A stretch of DNA of 64,000 bases from Muribaculaceae bacterium (lineage in GTDB: Bacteria; Bacteroidota; Bacteroidia; Bacteroidales; Muribaculaceae): positions 1-64,000 of the forward strand of contig JAFLTV010000007.1 in the NCBI GenBank assembly GCA_022509105.1. The letters are read 5' to 3'. Below, piece by piece: positions 53,778-62,625 of the stretch. Within the stretch, counting starts at the first letter, position 1. The number at the start of each line of letters is the position of its first letter. Position numbers and translations under genes: made by a program. A model generated the notes under the pieces. That model searched no databases and was not told the origin of the DNA. It worked only from the letters and a program-made list of their open reading frames with translations.

Positions 53778-55092
53778 ATAAATCAGCAGTTCTAATAATA
53801 TTGGCTCCCAAAGAATTGAGACGCTCCTCTATTCTTTCATAACCTCTGTCAATCTGTCCGATATTCTGAATAACACTTGTGCCTTTCGCACCCAAAGCAG
53901 CTATAAGCATAGCAATACCGGCTCTGATATCGGGAGAAACCATATTTGTGGCACTTAAGCAATGAAATTTTCCTGCACCAATGACAGCAGCCCGGTGGGG
54001 ATCGCATAAGATTATATTAGCTCCCATGTCGATAAGCTTGTCTACGAAGAAAAGACGGCTTTCAAACATCTTCTGATGAATCAGCACGCTCCCTCTTGCC
54101 TGGGTTGCGACGACTAAAAAAATGCTAAGCAAGTCGGGAGAAAGTCCGGGCCAGGGAGCATCCGCAAAGGTCATTATGGAACCATCCATATAGCTTTCAA
54201 TTTCATAGATTTCCTTTTGACAAACCCTGATATCGTCACCGATAATTTCAAGATTTATCCCCATTCTACGAAATGCCTCGGGCATTATTCCCAATTCATT
54301 GACAGCAACATTTGTCAAAGTTATATCAGACTGAGTCATGGCTGCCATACCGATAAAGCTTCCCACTTCAATCATATCGGGGAGCAATGTATGTTCCGTG
54401 CCTTTTAAACTTTCGACCCCGGTGATAGTTAAAAGATTAGAGCCTATTCCGTTTATCTTGGCCCCCATTTTCACAAGCATCCGGCAAAGCTGCTGTATAT
54501 AGGGTTCGCACGCGGCATTATAAATTGTGGTAGTTCCACGCGCCATTACCGCGGCCATGATTATATTAGCAGTGCCGGTTACAGACGCCTCATCCAAGAG
54601 GATATAATTCCCGGTGAGGCCATGAGGAGTCTCAATTTTATATGATTTTATTTCATTATTATAATCAAATTTTGCACCTAATTTTCCCCACCCCAGGAAA
54701 TGAGTGTCAAGCCTACGTCTGCCAATCCGGTCGCCTCCGGGTTTTGGAAGAATGGCCTTACCAAATCTTGCAAGCAACGGCCCTACTATCATCACAGAGC
54801 CTCTCAATGATTGCACTTTGCTCCTGAATTCATAAGAATTCAGATAATCAAGATTTATATCGTCTGCCTGAAAAGAAACAGTGTGATGATCAGTAGTAAC
54901 GATTTTGACACCCATATCAGACATCAGAGAAATAAGATTTCTGATGTCGGCAATGTCAGGCAGATTATGAATTGTTACTTTTTCGGGAGTAAGAAGGGTG
55001 GCGCAAATCACTTCCAGAGCCTCATTTTTAGCTCCCAAGGGTGCGATTTTCCCGTTTAGAGATCTGCCTCCTTCAACAATAAATGATCTCAT
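53770..55092 (-). CDS. murA: UDP-N-acetylglucosamine 1-carboxyvinyltransferase (MurA), Asp-type
   Basis: First committed step of peptidoglycan synthesis: enolpyruvyl transfer from PEP to UDP-GlcNAc. At 440 aa it has Lys22-Asn23 (GAKNEALEV), LRGSVMIVGPLLAR and RADLY-type C-terminus (RTADLYD). The active-site loop reads PKPGGDRIGRRRLDTH: Asp121 takes the place of the Cys115 that fosfomycin alkylates in E. coli, predicting intrinsic fosfomycin insensitivity as known for Asp-type MurA in mycobacteria and chlamydiae. It lies in an operon between DUF4290 and rimM. Confidence 0.95.
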   Translation of the reverse strand: MRSFIVEGGRSLNGKIAPLGAKNEALEVICATLLTPEKVTIHNLPDIADIRNLISLMSDMGVKIVTTDHHTVSFQADDINLDYLNSYEFRSKVQSLRGSVMIVGPLLARFGKAILPKPGGDRIGRRRLDTHFLGWGKLGAKFDYNNEIKSYKIETPHGLTGNYILLDEASVTGTANIIMAAVMARGTTTIYNAACEPYIQQLCRMLVKMGAKINGIGSNLLTITGVESLKGTEHTLLPDMIEVGSFIGMAAMTQSDITLTNVAVNELGIMPEAFRRMGINLEIIGDDIRVCQKEIYEIESYMDGSIMTFADAPWPGLSPDLLSIFLVVATQARGSVLIHQKMFESRLFFVDKLIDMGANIILCDPHRAAVIGAGKFHCLSATNMVSPDIRAGIAMLIAALGAKGTSVIQNIGQIDRGYERIEERLNSLGANIIRTADLYD

Positions 55093-55104
55093 AACACCAC
55101 TCTC

Positions 55105-55695
55105 TTATTTCTTTTTTTTCTTTTTATTGTCAGAACCCTCATTCACTCCTATATAATCGTTCAGACGATAAGAAACAGGATCGATTTCAATTCTACCGCC
55201 GGAAATTTCTCCAATATCTTTTAAAACACGGGAATCTGTGGCACTGTCAGCATTGATATTCAACAGAAGTTTTTTCATCTGATTAGCGACCAGGAAAATC
55301 ATCTTGTCTTTTTCCACGCCTCCTTCCATTTTGGATATCTCTCGGATCATTCCTACGATATTATCACCATAACATCTGAATCTGTCGGATTTTTTAGCAT
55401 AAGGAATCCTTGAAGGCGACGGGCGTAATTCAGTTTCACTTAAAACTTCACAGGGATAATCAATATCAAGGTTAAATCCTGAAATTACGTTTATATTGTC
55501 CCACACTTCCCTACTATTAATATCTTCCCCATTATGTTCCGGGAAGAGCCTTATCATAATATTGGCTATCGAATATGCATATTTAGTTCTTTCCTCGCGA
55601 TCTTCTATTGTGAGACAATGCTCTACGAGTTCCTGAATATTTCTGCCATATTCGCGTAGTTTCAACTGAGGTAACTGAGTATTATATTTTATCAT
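55105..55695 (-). CDS. DUF4290 family protein
   Basis: A 196-aa cytoplasmic protein of DUF4290, a family I know only from Bacteroidota and typically encoded just before murA, as here. Recognisable blocks are YNTQLPQLKLREYGRNIQ at the start and RYAYSIANIM-like KYAYSIANIMI. It ends in an unusual run of six lysines after EGSDNK. Function is unknown; the genomic link suggests a cell-wall or translation role. Confidence 0.9.
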   Translation of the reverse strand: MIKYNTQLPQLKLREYGRNIQELVEHCLTIEDREERTKYAYSIANIMIRLFPEHNGEDINSREVWDNINVISGFNLDIDYPCEVLSETELRPSPSRIPYAKKSDRFRCYGDNIVGMIREISKMEGGVEKDKMIFLVANQMKKLLLNINADSATDSRVLKDIGEISGGRIEIDPVSYRLNDYIGVNEGSDNKKKKKK

Positions 55696-55717
55696 TTTTA
55701 GTCTGTTTATCTGACTT

Positions 55718-56422
55718 TTATTTTTTAATATTTTGAAACGGGCTCTTGCTTTTGGTCGTGATGTATTCTTTCAAATACTTCGGGGTTGTATATGCTATAT
55801 CAGAAAATCTCTTCTGCCTGAAATATTTTTCACTTAAAGACGTCATATATTTCGCATGGGGCAAAAGAGGTCCGGCCCATTTTGCTTTTTCTCCTTTAGA
55901 TAAATCCTTAAACTTTAAAGAGCCGTCTCCAACAAATATCAATTCAGACAATTGAAGATCTGAAAAAGAATTTTCATCTAAAATCACCGGCGCCTCTTCC
56001 TTTATCAGATTCAAGGCACTGTCGAAAACAGCCGTATATACTTCCATTCTTCCTGCATCCATCATAGGAACAATCAATTCCTCTCCCCGGAATTCAGGGT
56101 CGGAGAAAATAGCGCTTATGGCAATCACTTGCAGAGAAGAAAGTGTAATCAAAGGGATATCAAGACTATAAGCAAGACCCTTGGCCAGAGATAGGCCTAT
56201 TCTTAATCCTGTGTAAGAACCCGGACCTGAAATAACGCTTACTGCTTCAAGTTTTAAATTATGGTCTTCCAAAAAATCCATGGCTTTCTTCACAAAAGGA
56301 GCAAGCGTTTTAGAATGATCCATCTCATTGGATGATTCATATCCAAAAATCACTTCGCCCTCTTTTGCAAGTGCAATGCTACAAAATTTTGAAGATGTGT
56401 CTATATTAAGAATTATTGCCAT
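55718..56422 (-). CDS. tsaB: tRNA threonylcarbamoyladenosine biosynthesis protein TsaB
   Basis: A 234-aa ASKHA-fold protein, the scaffold partner of TsaD in forming t6A37 on ANN-decoding tRNAs. Signatures: ILNIDTSSKFCSIAL at the N-terminus, MDHSKTLAPFV, and SVISGPGSYTGLRIGLSLAKG (about residues 63-83). It is slightly atypical only in its basic C-terminal tail. Its start overlaps the FAD oxidoreductase gene by 17 bp. Confidence 0.94.
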   Translation of the reverse strand: MAIILNIDTSSKFCSIALAKEGEVIFGYESSNEMDHSKTLAPFVKKAMDFLEDHNLKLEAVSVISGPGSYTGLRIGLSLAKGLAYSLDIPLITLSSLQVIAISAIFSDPEFRGEELIVPMMDAGRMEVYTAVFDSALNLIKEEAPVILDENSFSDLQLSELIFVGDGSLKFKDLSKGEKAKWAGPLLPHAKYMTSLSEKYFRQKRFSDIAYTTPKYLKEYITTKSKSPFQNIKK

Positions 56423-57983
56423 TCTCTGTTATTTCTTTAAAATATGCCTCCACACAATTAATTCCGTCGATTGCTGAAGAAACAATTCCTCCTGCATATC
56501 CGGCCCCTTCTCCCATCGGGTACAGATCCTTTATTTCGACATGGCATAACGTGGCAGTATCCCTGGGAATTCTTACCGGGCTTGAAGTTCTCGATTCCAA
56601 TCCGATCATAACTCCTTCAGGGCCTATGAACCCGGGGCTTTTCTTTCCTATGTCTAACAACCCTTTTTTCAATCTTTCAGAAATTTCTGCGGGGAAAAGC
56701 TCATTGAAATCAGAGCTATGAATTCCGGGGGCATAAGAAGTGGGAGGTAATTGTCCGGATATTTTTCCGTTAATGAAATCCTTAATCTTTTGAGCCGGTG
56801 CATTCAGCTTTCCATCGCTTTCTTCTGAAAATCTTTTTTCGAGATCTTCCTGAAGCACCAGCATCTCAAAAGAGCCTTTGTCCTGATAACCTTTAATGTC
56901 TCCGGGATGAATTTCAACAACATATCCGGAATTGGCCCATCTGCCTGACCTGAAAGAAGCCGACATGCCGTTAACCACAATCTGATCCGAGGCAGAGACT
57001 GCCGGGACAATTACTCCTCCGGGACACATGCAGAATGTGTAAACTCCCCGACCGTCAACCTGAGTTACAAACGAATATTCTGCCGGAGGGAGAAAATCAC
57101 CTCTGCCATCCGGATCATGATATTGCATTTTGTCTATCAAAGACTGAGGATGCTCAACCCTGACACCGATGGCAAGACCCTTTGCTTCCAATTTCACGCC
57201 TTGCTTATCCAGGTTTCGATACGTGTCGCGAGCTGAATGACCTGTAGCCAAAAAAACAGGTCCATAAAGTTTCTCGCCGTTTGAAAGCCGTATTCCTATG
57301 GCTGTTTCGTTTTCGATGATCACTTCCTCCATTTTGGCGCCAAATCTTACTTCACCTCCACATTCAATTATTTTGCCGCGAATGTTTTTTATTATCCCGG
57401 GAAGTTTGTCGCTCCCTATATGAGGATGGGAATTAATCAGAATATCGTCGTCAGCTCCAAAATAATTCAGGATTTGAAGCACTTCCCTAATATTGCCCCT
57501 TTTTTTGCTTCTTGTGTAAAGCTTACCATCGCTGAATGTGCCAGCTCCCCCCTCTCCAAAACAGAAATTTGAATCCGGGGATATTTTATTTTCCCTGCTT
57601 ATCAAGGCAATATCTTTTCTTCGGGAATCAACATCAAGCCCCCTTTCTATTATTACAGGTTTGAGACCTAATTCAATGGCTTTAAGAGCAGCAAAAAGAC
57701 CGGCCGGGCCGGCTCCTACGATTATTATTTGTGGAGCATCGGGTGGTAAAGGTTTGAAATTGAATTGCGGAGCGGCTAATTGTGGAAATTTTTCTTCATC
57801 CGAAACCAAAAGCCCAAGGTTTATTTTCACGGGTTTCTTTCTGGCATCTATTGAACGTCTTATTATTTTAAAAGAATTAATTTCCGCCGGATTTAGTTCT
57901 TTTCTTGACTTAAGATAATGCAAAATATAAGCATCATCGGCTGCTTGCCGAGGTGTTAATGTCACATTAATTTCCTGCATCAT
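56406..57983 (-). CDS. FAD-dependent oxidoreductase (NAD(P)/FAD dehydrogenase-like)
   Basis: A 525-aa flavoprotein widely conserved in bacteria and often annotated as an uncharacterised FAD-dependent dehydrogenase. The dinucleotide-binding motif is IIIVGAGPAGLFAALKAIE (about 86-104); CFGEGGAGTFSDGKLYTR follows, and a C-terminal MGEGAGYAGGIVSSAIDG binds FAD. An N-terminal ~80-residue domain (ILHYLKSRKELNPAEI) matches the family. Substrate unknown. It is the first gene of the tsaB-murA operon and is divergent from a HAD phosphatase gene across a symmetric promoter region. Confidence 0.9.
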   Translation of the reverse strand: MMQEINVTLTPRQAADDAYILHYLKSRKELNPAEINSFKIIRRSIDARKKPVKINLGLLVSDEEKFPQLAAPQFNFKPLPPDAPQIIIVGAGPAGLFAALKAIELGLKPVIIERGLDVDSRRKDIALISRENKISPDSNFCFGEGGAGTFSDGKLYTRSKKRGNIREVLQILNYFGADDDILINSHPHIGSDKLPGIIKNIRGKIIECGGEVRFGAKMEEVIIENETAIGIRLSNGEKLYGPVFLATGHSARDTYRNLDKQGVKLEAKGLAIGVRVEHPQSLIDKMQYHDPDGRGDFLPPAEYSFVTQVDGRGVYTFCMCPGGVIVPAVSASDQIVVNGMSASFRSGRWANSGYVVEIHPGDIKGYQDKGSFEMLVLQEDLEKRFSEESDGKLNAPAQKIKDFINGKISGQLPPTSYAPGIHSSDFNELFPAEISERLKKGLLDIGKKSPGFIGPEGVMIGLESRTSSPVRIPRDTATLCHVEIKDLYPMGEGAGYAGGIVSSAIDGINCVEAYFKEITENGNNS

Positions 57984-58006
57984 CTTTAACCTGAATAATA
58001 ATTACG

Positions 58007-58045
58007 CAAAAATAACGAAAATCTCGCTTTATTTCGTTATTTTTG
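58007..58045. promoter_or_regulatory. Symmetric divergent promoters in a perfect 14-bp inverted repeat
   Basis: Arms CAAAAATAACGAAA (58007-58020) and TTTCGTTATTTTTG (58032-58045) with an 11-nt spacer. The outer 8 bases of each arm form the -7 box TATTTTTG for the divergent genes (minus: FAD oxidoreductase; plus: HAD phosphatase). No clear -33 TTTG is seen for either. The symmetry also makes it a candidate operator. Confidence 0.55.
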
Positions 58046-58071
58046 TAAAGATTAACAAGGAACTTAAGATT

Positions 58072-58713
58072 GTGGAAAATATAGGATTTCTCTTTGATCT
58101 CGATGGAGTCATCATAGACAGCGAGCCGGAATATTCAAGAATATGGTCACAGATTAACAGAGAGTTTCCCACGGGAATCGAATCTTTTGAAAAAAAAATC
58201 AAGGGATGCACGCTCTCGAAAATTCTTGAAGATAATTATGAAGAATCAGTGCGTGAGGCAGTCTGCAACAGGCTTCATGAATTGGAACAAAAAATGCATT
58301 ATGAATATCTGCCGGGTTCCTTTGAATTTCTTTCCGAATTAAAACGCCGAGGTTTGCCAATGGCACTCGTGACAAGCAGTGACAACAAGAAAATGGCTCA
58401 TCTTGAGGAAGAGATGCCGGGTTTTCTTGAATTCTTCGATTTTATTGTCACAGCTGAATTAGTGAGCTCTTCCAAACCCTCGCCTGAAGGATATTTGCTT
58501 GCTGCAAAGCAACTGAATGCAAAGCCTGAAAAATGTGTTGTTTTTGAAGATTCCCTGCAAGGTGTTATGGCAGGCAACAATGCCAAAGCTTACGTAGTAG
58601 GAGTCACCGGGACCTTGGGAGAACAACCTTTAAAGCCTTATTCGGATGTCCTTACCGATTCTTTAGAAAAACTAAATATAGACAACCTAATCCAATCTTT
58701 AAATAATAGATGA
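58072..58713 (+). CDS. HAD-family phosphatase (beta-phosphoglucomutase-like)
   Basis: A 213-aa HAD hydrolase. Motif I FLFDLDGVIIDSEPEY, motif II VTSSDNKKM, motif III Lys in SSKPSPEGYLLAAKQL, and motif IV VFEDSLQGVMAGNNA are all present. The cap domain and DGVIIDSE suggest a phosphatase or beta-phosphoglucomutase of subfamily I. The start is GTG 58072, immediately before the conserved strand. It is the first gene of an operon; its stop overlaps the rarA start (ATGA). Confidence 0.92.
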   Translation: MENIGFLFDLDGVIIDSEPEYSRIWSQINREFPTGIESFEKKIKGCTLSKILEDNYEESVREAVCNRLHELEQKMHYEYLPGSFEFLSELKRRGLPMALVTSSDNKKMAHLEEEMPGFLEFFDFIVTAELVSSSKPSPEGYLLAAKQLNAKPEKCVVFEDSLQGVMAGNNAKAYVVGVTGTLGEQPLKPYSDVLTDSLEKLNIDNLIQSLNNR

Positions 58714-59999
58714 GTTCAAATATTCCGTTAGCCGAACGGCTTCGGCCTACTACGCTTGACAATTATATCGGGCAGGCACATCTCGTGGGGCCAAACGGCA
58801 TCATACGAAAGATGATTGAGGCCTCCCGCATTAATTCCTTTATTCTATGGGGACCTCCCGGAGTGGGGAAAACCACTCTTGCAATGATAATAGCCAAAGC
58901 CACAGACGCCTCTTTCTATACTCTCAGCGCTGTTTCGGCAGGAGTAAAGGAAGTGAGAGAAGTTATCGATAAATGTAAAAATGAGGTCAAAAGCATTTTC
59001 TGCAAATCAAGGCCTATACTTTTTATTGATGAAATCCATAGGTTTAGCAAATCTCAACAGGATTCACTCTTAGGAGCTGTGGAACAAGGAATCATTACAT
59101 TGATAGGAGCCACAACTGAAAATCCGTCGTTTGAAGTGATACGGCCTCTCCTTTCCAGATGTCAGGTCTATACATTGAAACCCCTCGACAAAGAAGATCT
59201 TGAAATTTTATTAAAGAGGGCCATTTCAGAAGATCCTATCCTCAAAGAAAGGGAGTTTGATATCAAAGAAACCGAATCGCTTTATCGTTTTTCAGGTGGA
59301 GACGCCAGGAAACTGTTGAATATAATAGATATGCTTGAACAGTCTGCCGATAAAGGGGCTCCTATATTGGTTGACGATAAAAATGTGACTGAAATACTTC
59401 AGGAAAATCCGGCAGCTTATGATAAGAACGGCGAATTACATTATGATATAATTTCGGCTTTTATCAAGTCTGTGAGAGGAAGTGATCCTGATGCAGCCGT
59501 CTATTGGCTTGCAAGAATGGTGGCCGGAGGTGAAGATCCGGAATTCATAGCCCGAAGGCTTGTAATCCTTGCTTCTGAAGATATAGGGCTGGCCAATCCA
59601 AATGCCTTACTTCTTGCCAATGCAACTTTTGATGCCATAAGAAAAATCGGATGGCCGGAAGGAAGAATTATATTATCGGAATGTACGATTTATCTTGCCA
59701 ATTCTCCTAAAAGCAATTCGGCTTATATGGCAATTGACAACGCATTGCAGGAAGTGGGCAGAAGCGGCAATCTACCTGTGCCCTTACATCTTAGAAATGC
59801 ACCTACAAAACTAATGAAGGATTTGGGATATCACGAGGGCTATAAATATTCTCATGATTTTGAAGGTCATTATGTGGCCCAGCAATATCTTCCGGATGGT
59901 TTGCAGGATAAAAAATTCTGGTTTGCCGCCATGAATCCGCATGAAATGAAAATGCAAGAACATCTGAATTCTCTTAAAAATAAAAAAAATGATAGATAA
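58710..59999 (+). CDS. rarA: Replication-associated recombination protein A (RarA/MgsA)
   Basis: A 429-aa AAA+ ATPase of the clamp-loader type acting at stalled replication forks. Walker A GPPGVGKT at 48-55, Walker B ILFIDEIHRF, sensor 1 IGATTENPSFEV, arginine-finger SRCQVYTL, and sensor 2 GDARKLLNIID. The C-terminal tetramerisation region (LARMVAGGEDPEFIARRLVI, then ASEDIGLANPNAL) is conserved. It overlaps both neighbours (4 bp upstream, 11 bp downstream). Confidence 0.96.
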   Translation: MSSNIPLAERLRPTTLDNYIGQAHLVGPNGIIRKMIEASRINSFILWGPPGVGKTTLAMIIAKATDASFYTLSAVSAGVKEVREVIDKCKNEVKSIFCKSRPILFIDEIHRFSKSQQDSLLGAVEQGIITLIGATTENPSFEVIRPLLSRCQVYTLKPLDKEDLEILLKRAISEDPILKEREFDIKETESLYRFSGGDARKLLNIIDMLEQSADKGAPILVDDKNVTEILQENPAAYDKNGELHYDIISAFIKSVRGSDPDAAVYWLARMVAGGEDPEFIARRLVILASEDIGLANPNALLLANATFDAIRKIGWPEGRIILSECTIYLANSPKSNSAYMAIDNALQEVGRSGNLPVPLHLRNAPTKLMKDLGYHEGYKYSHDFEGHYVAQQYLPDGLQDKKFWFAAMNPHEMKMQEHLNSLKNKKNDR

Positions 60000-60996
60000 T
60001 AAATATAAGGCCGACATGGATAGATATTCCGGTAAAATGGAATACAGAAGAGCCGGAAGAAGTGGAATTATGCTTCCTGTTATCTCTTTAGGGCTTTGGC
60101 ATAATTTCGGAGGAGTAGACACGTTTGAAAATTCTATAAAGAAGGTTCACTATGCTTTCGATCATGGAATAACTCATTTTGATCTTGCAAATAACTATGG
60201 ACCTCCTTATGGATCAGCTGAAGAAACTTTCGGACAAATAATGAAAAAATCGTTAGCTCCATATCGCGACGAGCTACTTATTTCAACGAAGGCTGGACAT
60301 GACATGTGGGACGGCCCTTATGGCGAATGGGGTTCAAGAAAACATCTAATCAGCAGCCTGGATCAAAGCCTGAAAAGGATGAACCTTGATTATGTGGATA
60401 TTTTTTATTCACACAGATATGATCCGGACACTCCTCTTGAAGAGACTCTGCAGACCTTGACCGATATCGTAAAATGCGGGAAAGCTCTTTATGTCGGTAT
60501 ATCAAAATATCCTAAAGAGGCAGCTCTATTCGCCTATGAATATTTGAGACAAAATCAGACGCCATGTCTGCTCTATCAAGGGAAGTATAATATTTTTGAC
60601 CAAGAGCCGGAGACAACAGGTATATTGGAAGATTGCAAGATTAATGGAAGCGGCTTCATAGCTTTCTCTCCTCTCGCCCAAGGTTTATTGACTGACAGGT
60701 ATCTTAAAGGGATTCCTGAGGATTCAAGGATTGCAAGAGGAGGATATCTGAAAAAGGAATCTTTAGATGAAAAGACAATGAGCAAGATAAAGCAATTAAA
60801 TGAAATTGCAGAAAAAAGAGGACAGTCATTAGCTCAAATGTCTTTAAGCTGGCTTCTCAATCAAAGAGATAAGGTTTCGAGTGTAATTATAGGAGCAAGC
60901 AGTGTGGAACAATTATCGAATAATTTGGGATGTCTGGGAAACATGGATTTTTCAGAAGAGGAATTAAACATGATAAATAAGATATCCAAAGAATAG
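59989..60996 (+). CDS. Aldo/keto reductase (YghZ/Gpr type)
   Basis: A 335-aa NADPH-dependent reductase, close to L-glyceraldehyde 3-phosphate reductase. Catalytic tetrad: Asp and Tyr in FDLANNYGPPYG, Lys in ISTKAGHDMW, His in YSHRYDPDTP. The DMWDGPYGEWGSRKHL insert is typical of the YghZ subgroup. Later SPLAQGLLTDRYL and VIIGASSVEQL bind the cofactor. It detoxifies methylglyoxal or related aldehydes in the cytoplasm. An alternative ATG at 60016 would shorten it by 9 residues. Confidence 0.93.
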   Translation: MIDNKYKADMDRYSGKMEYRRAGRSGIMLPVISLGLWHNFGGVDTFENSIKKVHYAFDHGITHFDLANNYGPPYGSAEETFGQIMKKSLAPYRDELLISTKAGHDMWDGPYGEWGSRKHLISSLDQSLKRMNLDYVDIFYSHRYDPDTPLEETLQTLTDIVKCGKALYVGISKYPKEAALFAYEYLRQNQTPCLLYQGKYNIFDQEPETTGILEDCKINGSGFIAFSPLAQGLLTDRYLKGIPEDSRIARGGYLKKESLDEKTMSKIKQLNEIAEKRGQSLAQMSLSWLLNQRDKVSSVIIGASSVEQLSNNLGCLGNMDFSEEELNMINKISKE

Positions 60997-61005
60997 AATA
61001 ATTAA

Positions 61006-61824
61006 ATGGGAAAATTTAATCTTGGAAAAATAAAAAATATAGTTGCAACTCTTTTTCTTATCTGCAATCTGACTACAGTTGCGGTTGCTTCTGAATGGAG
61101 ATGGGATAAACTTTTGAGCAGCGGCATAAATGCATATCAGGCGGCTACTTTGACTGATAAGAAGGTTCAAGAATATGTGCATGAATATATCGTTTATTTA
61201 GACAAGAAGAGCAACGTTGCCCCTGCAAACAATAAATATGCCATCCGGCTCAAAAACTTAACAAAAGGGTTGAATGATGTTGAGGGTGTGCCTCTGAATT
61301 TTAAAGTCTACATAACAAATGATGTCAATGCTTTCGCATGTGCCGACGGTAGTGTCAGGGTCTATTCAGGCTTAATGGATTTGATGACAGACGACGAGGT
61401 GTTAGGTGTCATTGGCCATGAAATCGGCCATGTTGCTCATAAAGATACAAAAAGAGCCATGAAGCAAGCTTTGATAAATGCGGCAGTGATTGACGGCATA
61501 GGCTCAACAGGTGATTTTGCTGCAAATCTTTCGGATTCTCAGCTGAGTGAAATAGGACAAGTCTTATTAAGCCAAAAATATTCAAGAAAACAAGAATCTG
61601 AGGCTGATGACTACGGTTATGATTTCCTTGTGGAGAATGGTAAAAATCCTTGGGCTATGGCTATGGCCTTCTCCAAGCTTTATAAATTGGAAAAAGGAGG
61701 TTCAAGTAAAAAACTTCTGGCTAAAATGTTTTCTTCACATCCCACTACAGAAGCACGAATCAAACATATAAAGGATAAATGTGAGGAAGACGGTATTGAA
61801 AAGCCGGCAGGTTGCAACTTGTAG
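61006..61824 (+). CDS. M48-family metalloprotease
   Basis: A 272-aa exported zinc protease, similar to E. coli LoiP/YcaL. A signal peptide spans residues 1-28 (ATLFLICNLTTVAVA). The zinc motif HEIGH is at 138-142, with the third ligand in ESEADDYGYDFL. There are no other transmembrane segments, so it acts in the periplasm, probably in envelope quality control. Last gene of the operon, 9 nt after the aldo/keto reductase. Confidence 0.92.
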   Translation: MGKFNLGKIKNIVATLFLICNLTTVAVASEWRWDKLLSSGINAYQAATLTDKKVQEYVHEYIVYLDKKSNVAPANNKYAIRLKNLTKGLNDVEGVPLNFKVYITNDVNAFACADGSVRVYSGLMDLMTDDEVLGVIGHEIGHVAHKDTKRAMKQALINAAVIDGIGSTGDFAANLSDSQLSEIGQVLLSQKYSRKQESEADDYGYDFLVENGKNPWAMAMAFSKLYKLEKGGSSKKLLAKMFSSHPTTEARIKHIKDKCEEDGIEKPAGCNL

Positions 61825-61828
61825 AAAA

Positions 61829-61853
61829 AAATCCTGAAGTTTTTTCAGGATTT
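61829..61853. terminator. Bidirectional terminator containing the nth stop codon
   Basis: Arms AAATCCTGAA (61829-61838) and TTCAGGATTT (61844-61853) with a 5-nt loop, A-run on the left and T-run beyond. It serves the M48 gene on the plus strand. The nth stop codon (61845-61847) lies in the right arm, so the hairpin also folds as nth mRNA ends. Confidence 0.75.
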
Positions 61854-62603
61854 ATTTTTTGTTTTGGAGTCAGAAGACATCTTTTTAGCAGATTTTTGAG
61901 AATTCTTTGATTTAACAACTCTTTTTACGGATTTTTCCGGTTTAGAGACTTTCACTGAATTCTTTGTCTTAATTTTATTAAAATGCTTGCAAGTATGGGT
62001 TAACCCGCAATTTTCACAATCCGGGGTTCTTGCCTTGCAGACATATCTTCCGTGAAGAATCAGCCAATGATGAGCTGTTGCAATGATGTCTTCAGGGAAA
62101 TATCTGACAAGAGTTTTTTCAGTTGCGAGAGGCGTCTTGGAATTATCAGTCAATCCAATTCGATTACTTACCCTAAAGACATGAGTGTCTACCGCCATAG
62201 CTGCCTTATTCCAAACGACTGCCAACATTACATTTGCCGTTTTTCTTCCCACTCCCGGGAGCTTCATAAGTCCTTCAATGTCCGACGGCATCTCCCCATT
62301 AAAATCTTCTTTGAGAATCTTTGCCGCCTTAATTAAATGACGAGTCTTATTATTAGGGAAAGTCACACTTTTAATAAAGGAATAAACGTCTTCTTCAGAA
62401 GCACCTGCTAAAGTCTCCGGATTCGGGAATGCCTCGAATAATGCCGGAGTAACCATGTTTACTCTCTTATCCGTGCATTGGGCTGACAATATCACAGCCA
62501 ATAAGAGATGAAAGGGAGTATCATAATGTAATTCTGTGGTGGGAGAAGGCATATTCTCTGAGAACCATTCAATTACTTTAAGATATCTTTCTTTTTTTGT
62601 CAT
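61845..62603 (-). CDS. nth: Endonuclease III (Nth)
   Basis: A 252-aa DNA glycosylase/AP lyase removing oxidised pyrimidines. The helix-hairpin-helix LPGVGRKTANVML holds the catalytic Lys, and AVDTHVFRV the catalytic Asp. The [4Fe-4S] motif is C-x6-C-x2-C-x5-C in CKARTPDCENCGLTHTC. After it comes an unusual ~40-residue Lys/Ser-rich tail. The frame runs to 62642, but homologues start at MTKKERY (62603), which also avoids overlap with pheS; I chose that start. Co-transcribed with pheS. Confidence 0.94.
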   Translation of the reverse strand: MTKKERYLKVIEWFSENMPSPTTELHYDTPFHLLLAVILSAQCTDKRVNMVTPALFEAFPNPETLAGASEEDVYSFIKSVTFPNNKTRHLIKAAKILKEDFNGEMPSDIEGLMKLPGVGRKTANVMLAVVWNKAAMAVDTHVFRVSNRIGLTDNSKTPLATEKTLVRYFPEDIIATAHHWLILHGRYVCKARTPDCENCGLTHTCKHFNKIKTKNSVKVSKPEKSVKRVVKSKNSQKSAKKMSSDSKTKNKS

Positions 62604-62625
62604 AAATCTTTTTATGGCTGCCGGA

